From: Hyphomicrobiales bacterium
GTDB lineage: Bacteria; Pseudomonadota; Alphaproteobacteria; Rhizobiales; Aestuariivirgaceae
Reading direction: 5' to 3'
DNA length: 13,224 bases
NCBI GenBank assembly: GCA_026996935.1
Contig: JALWJW010000270.1
Span: 1 to 13,224, forward strand
Shown: positions 7,321 to 13,224 of the stretch, in pieces
Layout: every line of letters begins with the position of its first letter
Numbering within the stretch: position 1 is the first letter of the stretch
Made by a program: the position numbers and the translations under genes
The notes under the pieces: model-generated
The model's database searches: none
What the model was told of the DNA's origin: nothing
What the model saw: the letters and a program-made list of their open reading frames with translations, nothing else

Positions 7321-8196
7321 TTAACAAGCGCGTTTTTTGCGTTCCATCAAACGATGGATGAGAGGTGTAAGAATAAGTTGCATGGCAATATCAAGTTTAC
7401 CGCCCGGCACAACAATTGAATTGGCCCGTGACATAAAGCTGTCATGGATCATGGATTGCAAATAAGAAAAATCAATACCAGCAGGGTCTTTAAAGCGGAT
7501 GACAACCATTGATTCATCCGCAGTTGGAATCCAGCGGGCTATTGTCGGGTTTGATGTATCAACCATCGGAACGCGCTGAAAGTTAATATCAGTTTCTGAA
7601 AACTGCGGAATAATATAATTCAGATAATCCGGCATGCGTCGCAAAATTGTGTCTGTAACAGCTTCAGTTGAATATCCCCGCTCTGATTTATCACGAGTAA
7701 TTTTTTGAATCCATTCCAAATTAATTACCGGCACCACACCAATTTTCAAATCGGCATATTGCGCCACGTCCACTTTATCTGTTTTGACAGCGCCATGCAA
7801 ACCTTCGTAAAACAACAGGTCTGAACCTGGCTCAAAGTCTCTCCAATCGGTAAAGGTACCAGGAGGCGATCCCAGTTCCTGGGCTTCTTCTTCGCTGTGG
7901 ACATAGTAACGGGTTTGACCGCCACCAGTTTCACCATAGGTTTTGAAGACTTCTTCAATTTTTTCAAATAAATTGGCTTCAGGGCCAAAGTGACTAAAGT
8001 GTTCATTGCCCGCCTTGCCCGCATCTTCCATCGCCTGCTTCATGGCTGCGCGGTCATAACGATGAAAAGCATCACCTTCAATAGCAGCGGCAACAACACC
8101 TTCACGGCGAAAGATTTGATTAAATGTGTGCTTTACCGTTGATGTACCAGCACCAGAGGAACCTGTTACAGATATGATCGGATGTTTTACAGACAT
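7321..8196 (-). CDS. cbbP: Phosphoribulokinase (proteobacterial class I type)
   Basis: A 291-residue phosphoribulokinase, which uses ATP to convert ribulose-5-phosphate to ribulose-1,5-bisphosphate. With RuBisCO it is one of the two enzymes diagnostic of the Calvin cycle. The Walker A loop is GSSGAGTST (12-20), followed by the EGDAFHRYDR substrate and catalytic region (D42) and FYEGLHGAV (129-137) with the base E131. The 290-residue length and PTADESMVVIRFKDP segment fit the octameric, NADH-activated bacterial class rather than the plant/cyanobacterial redox-regulated class; regulation by NADH and AMP is inferred from family. The start is ATG 8196, since GAGGGAAA ends 6 nt upstream; an upstream in-frame TTG at 8211 overlaps that ribosome site. 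It follows cbbF by 49 nt. Confidence 0.97.
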   Translation of the reverse strand: MSVKHPIISVTGSSGAGTSTVKHTFNQIFRREGVVAAAIEGDAFHRYDRAAMKQAMEDAGKAGNEHFSHFGPEANLFEKIEEVFKTYGETGGGQTRYYVHSEEEAQELGSPPGTFTDWRDFEPGSDLLFYEGLHGAVKTDKVDVAQYADLKIGVVPVINLEWIQKITRDKSERGYSTEAVTDTILRRMPDYLNYIIPQFSETDINFQRVPMVDTSNPTIARWIPTADESMVVIRFKDPAGIDFSYLQSMIHDSFMSRANSIVVPGGKLDIAMQLILTPLIHRLMERKKRAC

Positions 8197-8245
8197 TTTA
8201 TTTTCCCTCAAAAATCAGTCGATGGACAACGAGTAGCTTTAACGT

Positions 8246-9280
8246 TTAACGAAAAAGCCCGCGGTGGCCAAACAATGGTGACGATGACCCCTTTTCAGGA
8301 GGACTTTCATGGTAACGCGCAATACGCTCAACTTCATCCTTTGGACCAAAAACCAACGGTGTGCGCTGATGTAGATCATCTGGCACGAGGTCCAAAATAC
8401 GTTCTGTTCCATTTGTCGCCATACCACCAGCCTGTTCAACCAACATGGCGACAGGCAATGCTTCATATACCAGACGCAAACGACCACAGCCATAATCGGG
8501 TCTGTCATCGCCAGGATAAAGGAAAACACCACCCCGAATAAGAATGCGGAATGTTTCAGCCACCAAAGAAGCAACCCAACGCATATTGTAATCTTCTTCG
8601 CGCGGGCCGTCTTTTCCCGCCAAACAGTCATCAATATAACCGCGAACAGCCGGACTCCAATGACGATAATTTGAGGCATTGATCGCATATTCGCGTTTGC
8701 CGGAAATCATTTTCATGCCAACCATTGTAACCAGCCATTCACCTGTTGAACGGTTCAATGTTGCCACATGGGTGCCATCACCAACGGTGAACACCAATGT
8801 TGTTTGCGGGCCATAAACCATAAAGCCGGCACCAAGCTGTTCGGTTCCTTTCTGGTAAAAAGCCTCAGCAGCAGGAACATCTTTTGCAGGGAAGATGGAA
8901 AAAATTGTGCCGATTGAAACATTTGTTTCAATATTTGAAGAACCATCAAGAGGATCAACAGCAACGACCAATGGCGCGCCTTCATTTAAAGGAACAGCCT
9001 GCTCATCTTCTTCAGAGCCCATCACCGCAACAGGGCTGTTGCGCAACGCTCCAAAAATCAACTCGTTTGATTTAACATCAAGAAATTTTTGCTGGTCGCC
9101 ATCTGCATTATCACCAACAATCGCGGCCATTTCTCCCGCCAGCGCACCTTGTGAAATGAGATCTGCAATTGTCGTTGCCGCACCGCAAAGCTTTTCAATT
9201 GTTTCAGCAACAGCCTGATTAGTGGCATCGTTGCCAGCCCAATCACTTAAAAAACTTTTGAGGGTCTGATGACGCTCCAT
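8246..9280 (-). CDS. cbbF: Class I fructose-1,6-bisphosphatase / sedoheptulose-bisphosphatase
   Basis: A 344-residue class I fructose-bisphosphatase that removes the 1-phosphate from fructose-1,6-bisphosphate and, in proteobacterial cbb operons, often from sedoheptulose-1,7-bisphosphate. Metal and substrate motifs are clear: the Glu pair near 89-91 (GSEEDE), VDPLDGSSN (108-116), YNMRWVASLV (231-240), GGVFLYPGD (250-258) and VEQAGG (281-286). It is the first gene of the cbb operon. The start is ATG 9280, with GGAG 8 nt upstream; an in-frame TTG at 9286 would add only two residues. The divergent cbbR begins 132 bp away, and CbbR control of this promoter is the expected arrangement. Length is typical (330-350). 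The SBPase activity is inferred, not visible. Confidence 0.95.
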   Translation of the reverse strand: MERHQTLKSFLSDWAGNDATNQAVAETIEKLCGAATTIADLISQGALAGEMAAIVGDNADGDQQKFLDVKSNELIFGALRNSPVAVMGSEEDEQAVPLNEGAPLVVAVDPLDGSSNIETNVSIGTIFSIFPAKDVPAAEAFYQKGTEQLGAGFMVYGPQTTLVFTVGDGTHVATLNRSTGEWLVTMVGMKMISGKREYAINASNYRHWSPAVRGYIDDCLAGKDGPREEDYNMRWVASLVAETFRILIRGGVFLYPGDDRPDYGCGRLRLVYEALPVAMLVEQAGGMATNGTERILDLVPDDLHQRTPLVFGPKDEVERIARYHESPPEKGSSSPLFGHRGLFR

Positions 9281-9316
9281 GTCCAAAACTCCAGTTGACG
9301 AATTAGATAATATATT

Positions 9317-9339
9317 GCCGTACTTATTCCCTTTACGGC
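9317..9339. promoter_or_regulatory. Inverted repeat in the cbbF-cbbR intergenic region
   Basis: GCCGTA (9317-9322) and TACGGC (9334-9339) form a perfect 6-bp dyad with an 11-nt spacer, 37 bp upstream of the cbbF start. If transcription begins near 9339 it would fold as a hairpin at the 5' end of the cbb mRNA; otherwise it could be a protein-binding site. The sequence cannot separate the two possibilities. Confidence 0.4.
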
Positions 9340-9345
9340 GAGGGA

Positions 9346-9375
9346 TGTATATGAGGGTTTTGGTCGCAAAAGTAA
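9346..9375 (-). promoter_or_regulatory. Candidate cbb operon promoter
   Basis: On the minus strand TTACTT (9375-9370) and TATACA (9351-9346) are spaced by 18 nt and could be the -35 and -10 of the cbb operon, placing the start near 9339. The -35 partly overlaps the candidate CbbR site, compatible with a LysR-type activator contacting polymerase. The match to consensus is only moderate and other AT-rich hexamers exist nearer cbbF. Confidence 0.25.
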
Positions 9376-9385
9376 ATTTGAATAA
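9373..9385. promoter_or_regulatory. Candidate CbbR-binding site (TNA-N7-TNA)
   Basis: TAAATTTGAATAA has the form TAA-N7-TAA and also satisfies the general LysR T-N11-A rule. CbbR proteins are known to bind TNA-N7-TNA pairs in the cbbR-cbb intergenic region. It lies 28 bp before the cbbR start, where it could both activate the cbb operon and autoregulate cbbR. AT-rich DNA produces such matches by chance, so only its location adds weight. Confidence 0.35.
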
Positions 9386-9412
9386 ACTTTCGACTTGTGA
9401 TAGAAAAACTTA

Positions 9413-10342
9413 ATGTCATTTATTCGCGATATAACAATGAAACAACTGCGCGCCCTTTCGGCGGTGGTTTCATCGGGTACGGTGTCAGGTGCAGCAAAAA
9501 TTTTGCACGTCACACCACCTGCCGTTTCCCTACAACTTAAGCAATTTGAAGAGCTTACGGGCTTAAAACTGCTTGAACGCGACAGCGAAGGCCTCAAGCC
9601 AACGTTGGCCGGTCAAGAGATTTTGGACACATCACGACGGATTGAATCTCTGCTATCTGGCTGCTCTGACAGCCTGGATTCCATAAAGGGTATGACAAAA
9701 GGTAGCGTTCGTGTTGGAGTGATATCCACAGCTAAATATTTTGCACCTCGTGCATTGGCTGCTTTTAAGACAGAACATAGCGATATTGAGATGAATTTAC
9801 AGGTTGGCAACCGCAAAGAAACTGTTGCGGCGCTGGAGGCATTTGAGTTTGATTTTGCTATTATGGGTCGCCCGCCCAAGCAATTTGAAGTTGAACGGGC
9901 AATGATTGGGCCTCACCCGCACATATTGATTGCACCGCCAAACCATCCGCTTGCCGACAAATCCAATTTAAGACCGGAAGACCTGGATGGCGAAGCGTTT
10001 TTATTGCGCGAAGAAGGCTCTGGCACCCGCGTTTTAACCGAAGACCTGTTAGAGCGCGCTGGGCTTCCCCAGGCATCGGGCATGGAAATGGGCTCTAACG
10101 AGACCATTAAGCAAGCGGTGATGGCGGGACTGGGCATTGCCCTTATTTCTGCTCATACGGTTTCGATTGAGCTGGAGGAAAATCGCTTGTCCTGGCTTGA
10201 TGTCGAAGGGTTTCCGATTGAACGCAGTTGGCAGGTTATTCGTCGGTCTCAAAAAATTCTCATGCCTGCAGCGCAGGCCTTATGGGATTTCATGGTTTCA
10301 AATGGTCATTTGTTTTTACCTGAAACACCGAGCCGCAAATAG
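9413..10342 (+). CDS. cbbR: CbbR, LysR-type regulator of the cbb operon
   Basis: A 309-residue LysR-family regulator. The N-terminal winged helix-turn-helix occupies about residues 9-67, with the HTH at roughly 22-41 (GTVSGAAKILHVTPPAVSLQ) and the LysR wing LKLLERDSEGLKPTLAG. The effector domain spans about 95-300 and contains VISTAKYFAPRALAAF and REEGSGTRV, segments typical of CbbR. Family members sense metabolites such as RuBP, phosphoenolpyruvate or NADPH and activate CO2 fixation genes; the effector here is unknown. It is divergent from cbbF with 132 bp between them, the classical arrangement. The ATG at 9413 gives an N-terminus (SFIRDITMKQLRAL) in line with the family; an internal ATG at 9437 is an alternative, and neither has a strong ribosome site. 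Its end lies 23 bp from the convergent arsH end. Confidence 0.9.
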   Translation: MSFIRDITMKQLRALSAVVSSGTVSGAAKILHVTPPAVSLQLKQFEELTGLKLLERDSEGLKPTLAGQEILDTSRRIESLLSGCSDSLDSIKGMTKGSVRVGVISTAKYFAPRALAAFKTEHSDIEMNLQVGNRKETVAALEAFEFDFAIMGRPPKQFEVERAMIGPHPHILIAPPNHPLADKSNLRPEDLDGEAFLLREEGSGTRVLTEDLLERAGLPQASGMEMGSNETIKQAVMAGLGIALISAHTVSIELEENRLSWLDVEGFPIERSWQVIRRSQKILMPAAQALWDFMVSNGHLFLPETPSRK

Positions 10343-10365
10343 GCTGTGGTATTAGTTTAAGCCGA

Positions 10366-11067
10366 TTAAGCGCGCTTTGAATTCACTCTATCGATAAGGT
10401 CTTTGCCACTTTCAACCCGCTCTGAATATCGATCTACCAGATAGGGCGAGATGTCACGGGTCAGCAAGGTGAATTTCACCAGCTCTTCCATGACATCCAC
10501 CATGCGGTTGTAAAAGCCTGATGGCTTCATGCGGCCATCATCATCAAATTCTAAAAATGCTTTCGCCACTGATGATTGATTGGGAATGGTGATCATGCGC
10601 ATCCAACGGCCAAGCACCCGCAAGGCATTCACGGTGTTGAACGATTGCGACCCGCCATTTACCTGCATCACCGCTAAGGTTTTTCCCTGCGTTGGCCGCA
10701 CAGCCCCAAGGCTTAAAGGAATCCAGTCAATCTGCGCTTTCATTATACCGGTTATTGTGCCATGTCGCTCAGGGCTACACCAAACCATGCCTTCGCACCA
10801 ATCGACCAGTTCACGCAATTGAACAACTTTTGGATGATCGCCATCACATTCATCAGGCAAAGGCAGACCGGTTGGATCAAAAGTCTTAGGTTCTGCGCCA
10901 AACGCTTTAAGCACCCTTGCTGCTTCCTGATTCAGCAACCGCGAATAAGAAACCGGACGAAGCGAGCCATGCAAAAGCAAAATGCGCGGTGCATGGGTCG
11001 ATGGCGCTGCAACAGTGAGCTTTTCTTGCTGAGGCCGCATCAGCGCTGCCTCGATAATATTCGGCAT
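10366..11067 (-). CDS. arsH: ArsH, NADPH-dependent FMN oxidoreductase (organoarsenical resistance)
   Basis: A 233-residue flavodoxin-fold NADPH:FMN oxidoreductase of the ArsH family. ArsH from Sinorhizobium and Pseudomonas reduces flavin and quinones, and oxidises trivalent methylated or aromatic arsenicals to less toxic pentavalent forms. The FMN phosphate loop is GSLRPVSYSRLL (34-45), followed by WCSPERHGTITG (96-107, flavin site) and VNGGSQSFNTVN (136-147). The start is set at ATG 11067 because MPNIIEAALMRP matches the usual ArsH beginning and gives the family length. The open frame extends to 11169, but that part overlaps arsC and has no family similarity. Another ATG at 11040 has a better GAGG ribosome site and would give 224 residues. 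It is the last gene of the ars operon, 28 nt after arsC. Confidence 0.92.
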   Translation of the reverse strand: MPNIIEAALMRPQQEKLTVAAPSTHAPRILLLHGSLRPVSYSRLLNQEAARVLKAFGAEPKTFDPTGLPLPDECDGDHPKVVQLRELVDWCEGMVWCSPERHGTITGIMKAQIDWIPLSLGAVRPTQGKTLAVMQVNGGSQSFNTVNALRVLGRWMRMITIPNQSSVAKAFLEFDDDGRMKPSGFYNRMVDVMEELVKFTLLTRDISPYLVDRYSERVESGKDLIDRVNSKRA

Positions 11068-11095
11068 TTCAGATTGTACATTATTTAAGGTTTTT

Positions 11096-11518
11096 TCAAT
11101 CAATTCTTTTACCTTCCGCATCAATGACAACCTGGCCATCTTCTTTTTTAAATGGGCCAATCTCCGCATTGGGTAATATTTCTAAAACAACCTCGCACGG
11201 CCGACATAAACGTGTACCTTTTTCAGTTATTACAAATGGTCGGTTGATTAAGATTGGATGATCCATCATGGCCGCAAGCAATTGTTCATCTGTCAACTTT
11301 GGATCATCAAGGCCCAATTCCATAAATGGCGTGCCTTTTTTGCGCATAACCTGCTTTGCTGTCAGGCCGCAATCTGCAATCATCTTTTTGAGTTCTATCA
11401 GGCTGGGCGGTGTTTCAAGGTATTCAATAATTTTTGGCTCAACACCACTTTGCCTGATCATGGCAAGCGTATTTCGGGATGTGCCACATTTGGGATTGTG
11501 GTAAATTGTTATTGTCAT
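11096..11518 (-). CDS. arsC: Arsenate reductase, glutaredoxin-coupled type
   Basis: A 140-residue arsenate reductase of the thioredoxin-fold ArsC family (plasmid R773 type), which reduces arsenate to arsenite using glutathione and glutaredoxin. The catalytic Cys is C11 in HNPKCGTSRNT. The three arginines that bind arsenate in R773 (R60, R94, R107) correspond to R59 (VMRKKGTPF), R93 (NRPFV) and R106 (LCRP), each offset by one like the cysteine (C12 to C11). The length matches the 141-residue family. The start is ATG 11518; an open extension to 11725 covers the end of aqpS and lacks similarity. The ribosome site is weak. It lies 32 nt after aqpS and provides the arsenite that AqpS would export. 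Confidence 0.96.
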   Translation of the reverse strand: MTITIYHNPKCGTSRNTLAMIRQSGVEPKIIEYLETPPSLIELKKMIADCGLTAKQVMRKKGTPFMELGLDDPKLTDEQLLAAMMDHPILINRPFVITEKGTRLCRPCEVVLEILPNAEIGPFKKEDGQVVIDAEGKRID

Positions 11519-11550
11519 ATGTCTAACTTTTTTGCGTTTAAGTTTGATTA

Positions 11551-12228
11551 TTATTTTCGGGGAGAGACAAGCCAACGGGCAAAATACTTGGCAAGAACGG
11601 CGCCAGTAACTTGCGCGGCAATAAAGAACGGTGCATCGATTAAGCGAATACCGGCAAACGTATCTGAAAAACTTCTGGCAATTGTCACTGCCGGATTGGC
11701 AAAAGACGTAGATGCGGTAAACCAATAGGCAGCGGTGATATAAAGTGCGACAGCCATGGGAATAGCTGACGGTTTAGCGCGAAGTGTTGCCAGAATAGTA
11801 AAGACAAGACCAAATGTGGCCACCCCTTCGGCAAACCATTGAGCCGGGCCCGTGCGCACTTTTTGTGAAAACTGGATAATATTTTCATCGAACATAATGT
11901 GGGCGGCAAGCACGCCAAGCAGGGCGCCAATGATCTGTACGATGATAAATTGCACACTTTCTGATATAGAAATCTCTTTACGCAACATAAATGAAATCGT
12001 CACCACGGGGTTAAAATGCGCCCCTGAAATGGGACCAAATGTGGTGATAAGCACGTATAAAATCGCACCTGTTGGAATGGTATTGCCAAGCAGGGCAATG
12101 GCAACATTTCCGCCTGATAGGTTTTCCGCCATAATGCCTGAACCAACAACGGTGGCTAATAAAAAGGCAGTGCCCAAGCACTCAGCCGCTAAACGCTGGG
12201 CGCGATTGTGATCAATAATTTCAGGCAT
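11551..12228 (-). CDS. aqpS: AqpS-type aquaglyceroporin (arsenite channel)
   Basis: A 225-residue major intrinsic protein in the inner membrane with six hydrophobic spans and two half-helices. The pore motifs are N73-P-V75 (GAHFNPVVT; the usual NPA is NPV here) and N178-P-A180 (SFANPAVTIAR), with R185 as the likely selectivity-filter arginine. In Sinorhizobium meliloti the ars operon has aqpS in place of an arsenite pump, and arsenite leaves the cell through it down its gradient after ArsC reduces arsenate. The same order arsR-aqpS-arsC-arsH occurs here. The ATG at 12228 overlaps the arsR end by 8 bp, indicating translational coupling. The name is based on family and gene order; transport specificity cannot be read directly. 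Confidence 0.92.
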   Translation of the reverse strand: MPEIIDHNRAQRLAAECLGTAFLLATVVGSGIMAENLSGGNVAIALLGNTIPTGAILYVLITTFGPISGAHFNPVVTISFMLRKEISISESVQFIIVQIIGALLGVLAAHIMFDENIIQFSQKVRTGPAQWFAEGVATFGLVFTILATLRAKPSAIPMAVALYITAAYWFTASTSFANPAVTIARSFSDTFAGIRLIDAPFFIAAQVTGAVLAKYFARWLVSPRK

Positions 12229-12580
12229 TTTCTTCCCGTTTTGGTTTTGTTATCTGTTTTTTGTTGAGCTTAAATAATGGCTCGCACAATTGCGGCTTGC
12301 CGTCACAACAGTCTTCCATCAAGAAGCGCAGCAATCCCTGCATCGCATCATAATTGGCATAATAACGAATTATTCTGGATTGTCGTTCGCGGCGGATCAG
12401 TCCGGCATTTTTTAAAATGGCAAGGTGAGCTGACATGGTGTTTTGTACTACGCCCAATTCTTTACTCACTTCACCAGCAGCCATGCCTTTTGCCCCCGCT
12501 TTTATTAAAAGCCGAAAAGCATCAAGTCGCGTTCTTTGCGACAAGGCTGTCATGGTTTCTATTGCACACTCAGTATCCAT
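12221..12580 (-). CDS. arsR: ArsR-family arsenic-responsive repressor
   Basis: A 119-residue ArsR/SmtB winged-helix repressor heading the ars operon. The core is residues 6-75, with the recognition helix around 44-60 (VVQNTMSAHLAILKNAG) and the wing around 62-72. It lacks the ELCVCDL arsenite motif of R773 ArsR. Instead it has C91-C92 and C99 near the C-terminus (DCCDGKPQLC), resembling the independent C-terminal As(III) site of the Acidithiobacillus and rhizobial ArsR group; C5 is an additional cysteine. The chosen ATG at 12580 gives the family-like start MDTECAIETMTALSQRTRL, with GGGGA just 3 nt before it. The operator palindrome touches the start codon. The end overlaps aqpS by 8 bp. Arsenite binding would release the operator and induce the operon. 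Confidence 0.93.
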   Translation of the reverse strand: MDTECAIETMTALSQRTRLDAFRLLIKAGAKGMAAGEVSKELGVVQNTMSAHLAILKNAGLIRRERQSRIIRYYANYDAMQGLLRFLMEDCCDGKPQLCEPLFKLNKKQITKPKREENA

Positions 12581-12601
12581 ATATCCCCATTAATGGATAT
12601 A
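12574..12601. promoter_or_regulatory. ArsR operator palindrome at the ars operon start
   Basis: TATATCC (12580-12586) and GGATATA (12595-12601) form a perfect 7-bp inverted repeat with an 8-nt spacer. A second overlapping pair, TATCCAT (12574-12580) with ATGGATA (12593-12599), extends the symmetry. AT-rich dyads of this type just upstream of arsR are typical ArsR/SmtB operators. The dyad reaches the arsR start codon, so bound repressor would block polymerase at the start site. Confidence 0.65.
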
Positions 12602-12615
12602 ATGTTGAGAGTCAA
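12587..12615 (-). promoter_or_regulatory. Weak candidate promoter of the ars operon
   Basis: On the minus strand TTGACT (12615-12610) is a good -35 hexamer. A 17-nt spacer then leads to TAATGG (12592-12587), a poor -10, inside the operator palindrome. If used, transcription would start within a few bases of the arsR ATG, making a nearly leaderless message. Only the -35 is convincing. Confidence 0.3.
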
Positions 12616-12623
12616 TTTGCAAG

Positions 12624-12639
12624 TCTGATTAAGATCAGA
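12624..12639 (-). terminator. Small hairpin between the DUF1176-like gene and arsR
   Basis: TCTGAT and ATCAGA form a 6-bp stem with a 4-nt loop, 22 nt past the stop codon of the DUF1176-like gene. It lacks a U-tract, so it is at best a weak terminator separating that gene from the ars promoter. Confidence 0.25.
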
Positions 12640-12660
12640 AATTTATGGCGGTTGGATGGT

Positions 12661-13224
12661 CTATTTTTGCAAGGGCCATGTTTGAGGGAAATTATCTGTT
12701 CGGCCATCGCACTCATCTTTATTATACTGTTTCACTAAAGCAAATCTGCTATCTAGTTTTGGAAACATCCATTTATATGTCGCCTTCTGTCCGCAGTCAC
12801 CAAGACCTCGATCTTTGCCAAAGGTTGACAATGTCATGTCCTGATTGTTCCAAACAGGATTATAGACAACAAATTCGGCGCTGATTTCATCACCTGAAAC
12901 ATTTGGAAATGCCACACGCTGCATTCGGTTTTTTGCCGCATCAAAGGCGATAACAATAAAGGGGCGATTATAACCGGGACCCCCGCAAGCTATAATATAA
13001 AGTGCATTATCTTTGGGCTCTTTTGAAAAGTGAATTTTCAGCCCATTGAGGCTTTTGCTGGTATCAATGCCTTTTTCAGTACATTCCTCAAATCCATCAC
13101 GCCATAAAGTTTGAACCTGTTTTGGAATCTGATTGTCATTGGTTATTATCGTCACCTTGGCAAGAGCTGTTTTTTCTGCCAGCGCCAAATTGGAAAAAGC
13201 CACCATGCAAAGCAAAACCAATAT
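12661..13224 (-). CDS. Secreted DUF1176-like protein, start beyond the window edge
   Basis: At least 187 codons are open up to the window edge, and the true start lies outside. The visible N-terminus is the hydrophobic core of a signal peptide (VLLCMVAFSNLALA, then E), so the mature protein should be periplasmic. No positively charged n-region or ATG start precedes it here; the first possible initiator is a TTG at 13221 and an internal ATG at 13206 would cut the signal. The C-terminal half resembles DUF1176: IIACGGPGYNRPF, then VVYNPVWNNQDMTLSTFGKDRGLGDCG, an aromatic W-M segment, and KDECDG ending near FPQTWPLQK. Counting from 13221 the mature part has four cysteines (47, 79, 143, 171) that could form two disulfides. 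Function is unknown. It is on the same strand as the ars operon and ends 80 bp before arsR; no arsenic link is evident. Confidence 0.7.
   Translation of the reverse strand: MLVLLCMVAFSNLALAEKTALAKVTIITNDNQIPKQVQTLWRDGFEECTEKGIDTSKSLNGLKIHFSKEPKDNALYIIACGGPGYNRPFIVIAFDAAKNRMQRVAFPNVSGDEISAEFVVYNPVWNNQDMTLSTFGKDRGLGDCGQKATYKWMFPKLDSRFALVKQYNKDECDGRTDNFPQTWPLQK

Noticed and set aside
10368..10377. Perfect 10-bp palindrome AAGCGCGCTT at the arsH 3' end
   Set aside because: It is made of arsH C-terminal codons and has no loop or U-tract; too short to call a site.
11068..11169. Upstream extension of arsH overlapping arsC
   Set aside because: It is lysine-rich with no ArsH similarity and would overlap arsC by over 70 bp; ATG 11067 matches the family start.
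11519..11725. Upstream extension of arsC (about 69 residues)
   Set aside because: It is a frame-shadow of the aqpS 3' end; the ATG at 11518 gives the exact family N-terminus and length.
11258..11728. Plus-strand open frame of 156 codons across arsC and aqpS
   Set aside because: It lies antisense to two well-recognised genes, has no recognisable domain and an unlikely composition (rich in Cys, His and Phe).
12277..12738. Plus-strand open frame of 153 codons across arsR and its operator
   Set aside because: It is antisense to arsR and the operator, with no family resemblance; treated as chance.
1..13224. CRISPR array, tRNA/rRNA genes, insertion sequence or phage remnant
   Set aside because: No regularly spaced direct repeats, cloverleaf-like segments, transposase or integrase coding region was seen; nearly all of the window is accounted for by ordinary metabolic and resistance genes.

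Overview
The window reads as chromosomal DNA from an autotrophic (or facultatively autotrophic) alphaproteobacterium of moderate to low GC content. This is inferred from the gene families and layout: a proteobacterial cbb (Calvin-Benson-Bassham) operon divergent from a LysR-type cbbR, a CbbY resembling the Rhodobacter enzyme, and an arsR-aqpS-arsC-arsH operon of the kind known from Sinorhizobium. Species cannot be assigned from the sequence alone. Genes are tightly packed and no gene-free stretch exceeds 300 bases; the longest gaps are 167 bp (cbbA-cbbE) and 132 bp (cbbF-cbbR).

Positions 52-786 (+) carry a CpdA/Icc-like metallophosphoesterase that converges on, and overlaps by 18 bp, the end of the cbb operon. 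Positions 769-9280 (-) form one long operon in transcription order cbbF (fructose/sedoheptulose bisphosphatase), cbbP (phosphoribulokinase), cbbT (transketolase), cbbK (phosphoglycerate kinase), cbbA (class II aldolase), cbbE (ribulose-phosphate 3-epimerase), cbbZ (phosphoglycolate phosphatase) and cbbY (xylulose-1,5-bisphosphate phosphatase). Together these regenerate ribulose-1,5-bisphosphate and clean up two RuBisCO by-products. RuBisCO itself (cbbL/S or cbbM), the activase cbbX and a GAPDH gene (cbbG) are absent. The largest gap in the operon, between cbbA and cbbE, holds three consecutive inverted repeats. cbbR (9413-10342, +) is divergent from cbbF; the 132 bp between them holds a TNA-N7-TNA CbbR-type site and a second dyad.

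Positions 10366-12580 (-) form an arsenic operon: arsR (repressor with a CC...C metal site), aqpS (aquaglyceroporin), arsC (glutaredoxin-type arsenate reductase) and arsH (NADPH-FMN oxidoreductase). There is no ArsB or Acr3 pump, so the scheme is that ArsC reduces arsenate to arsenite and AqpS lets arsenite leave down its gradient. A palindromic operator abuts the arsR start codon.

Positions 12661-13224 (-) hold the 3' part of a secreted DUF1176-like protein of unknown function whose start lies beyond the window edge.

No tRNA, rRNA, CRISPR array, insertion sequence or origin was recognised. The most noteworthy points are the RuBisCO-less but complete RuBP-regeneration and repair operon, the hairpin cluster where other organisms often place RuBisCO genes, and operon-end and leader hairpins that could be regulatory.
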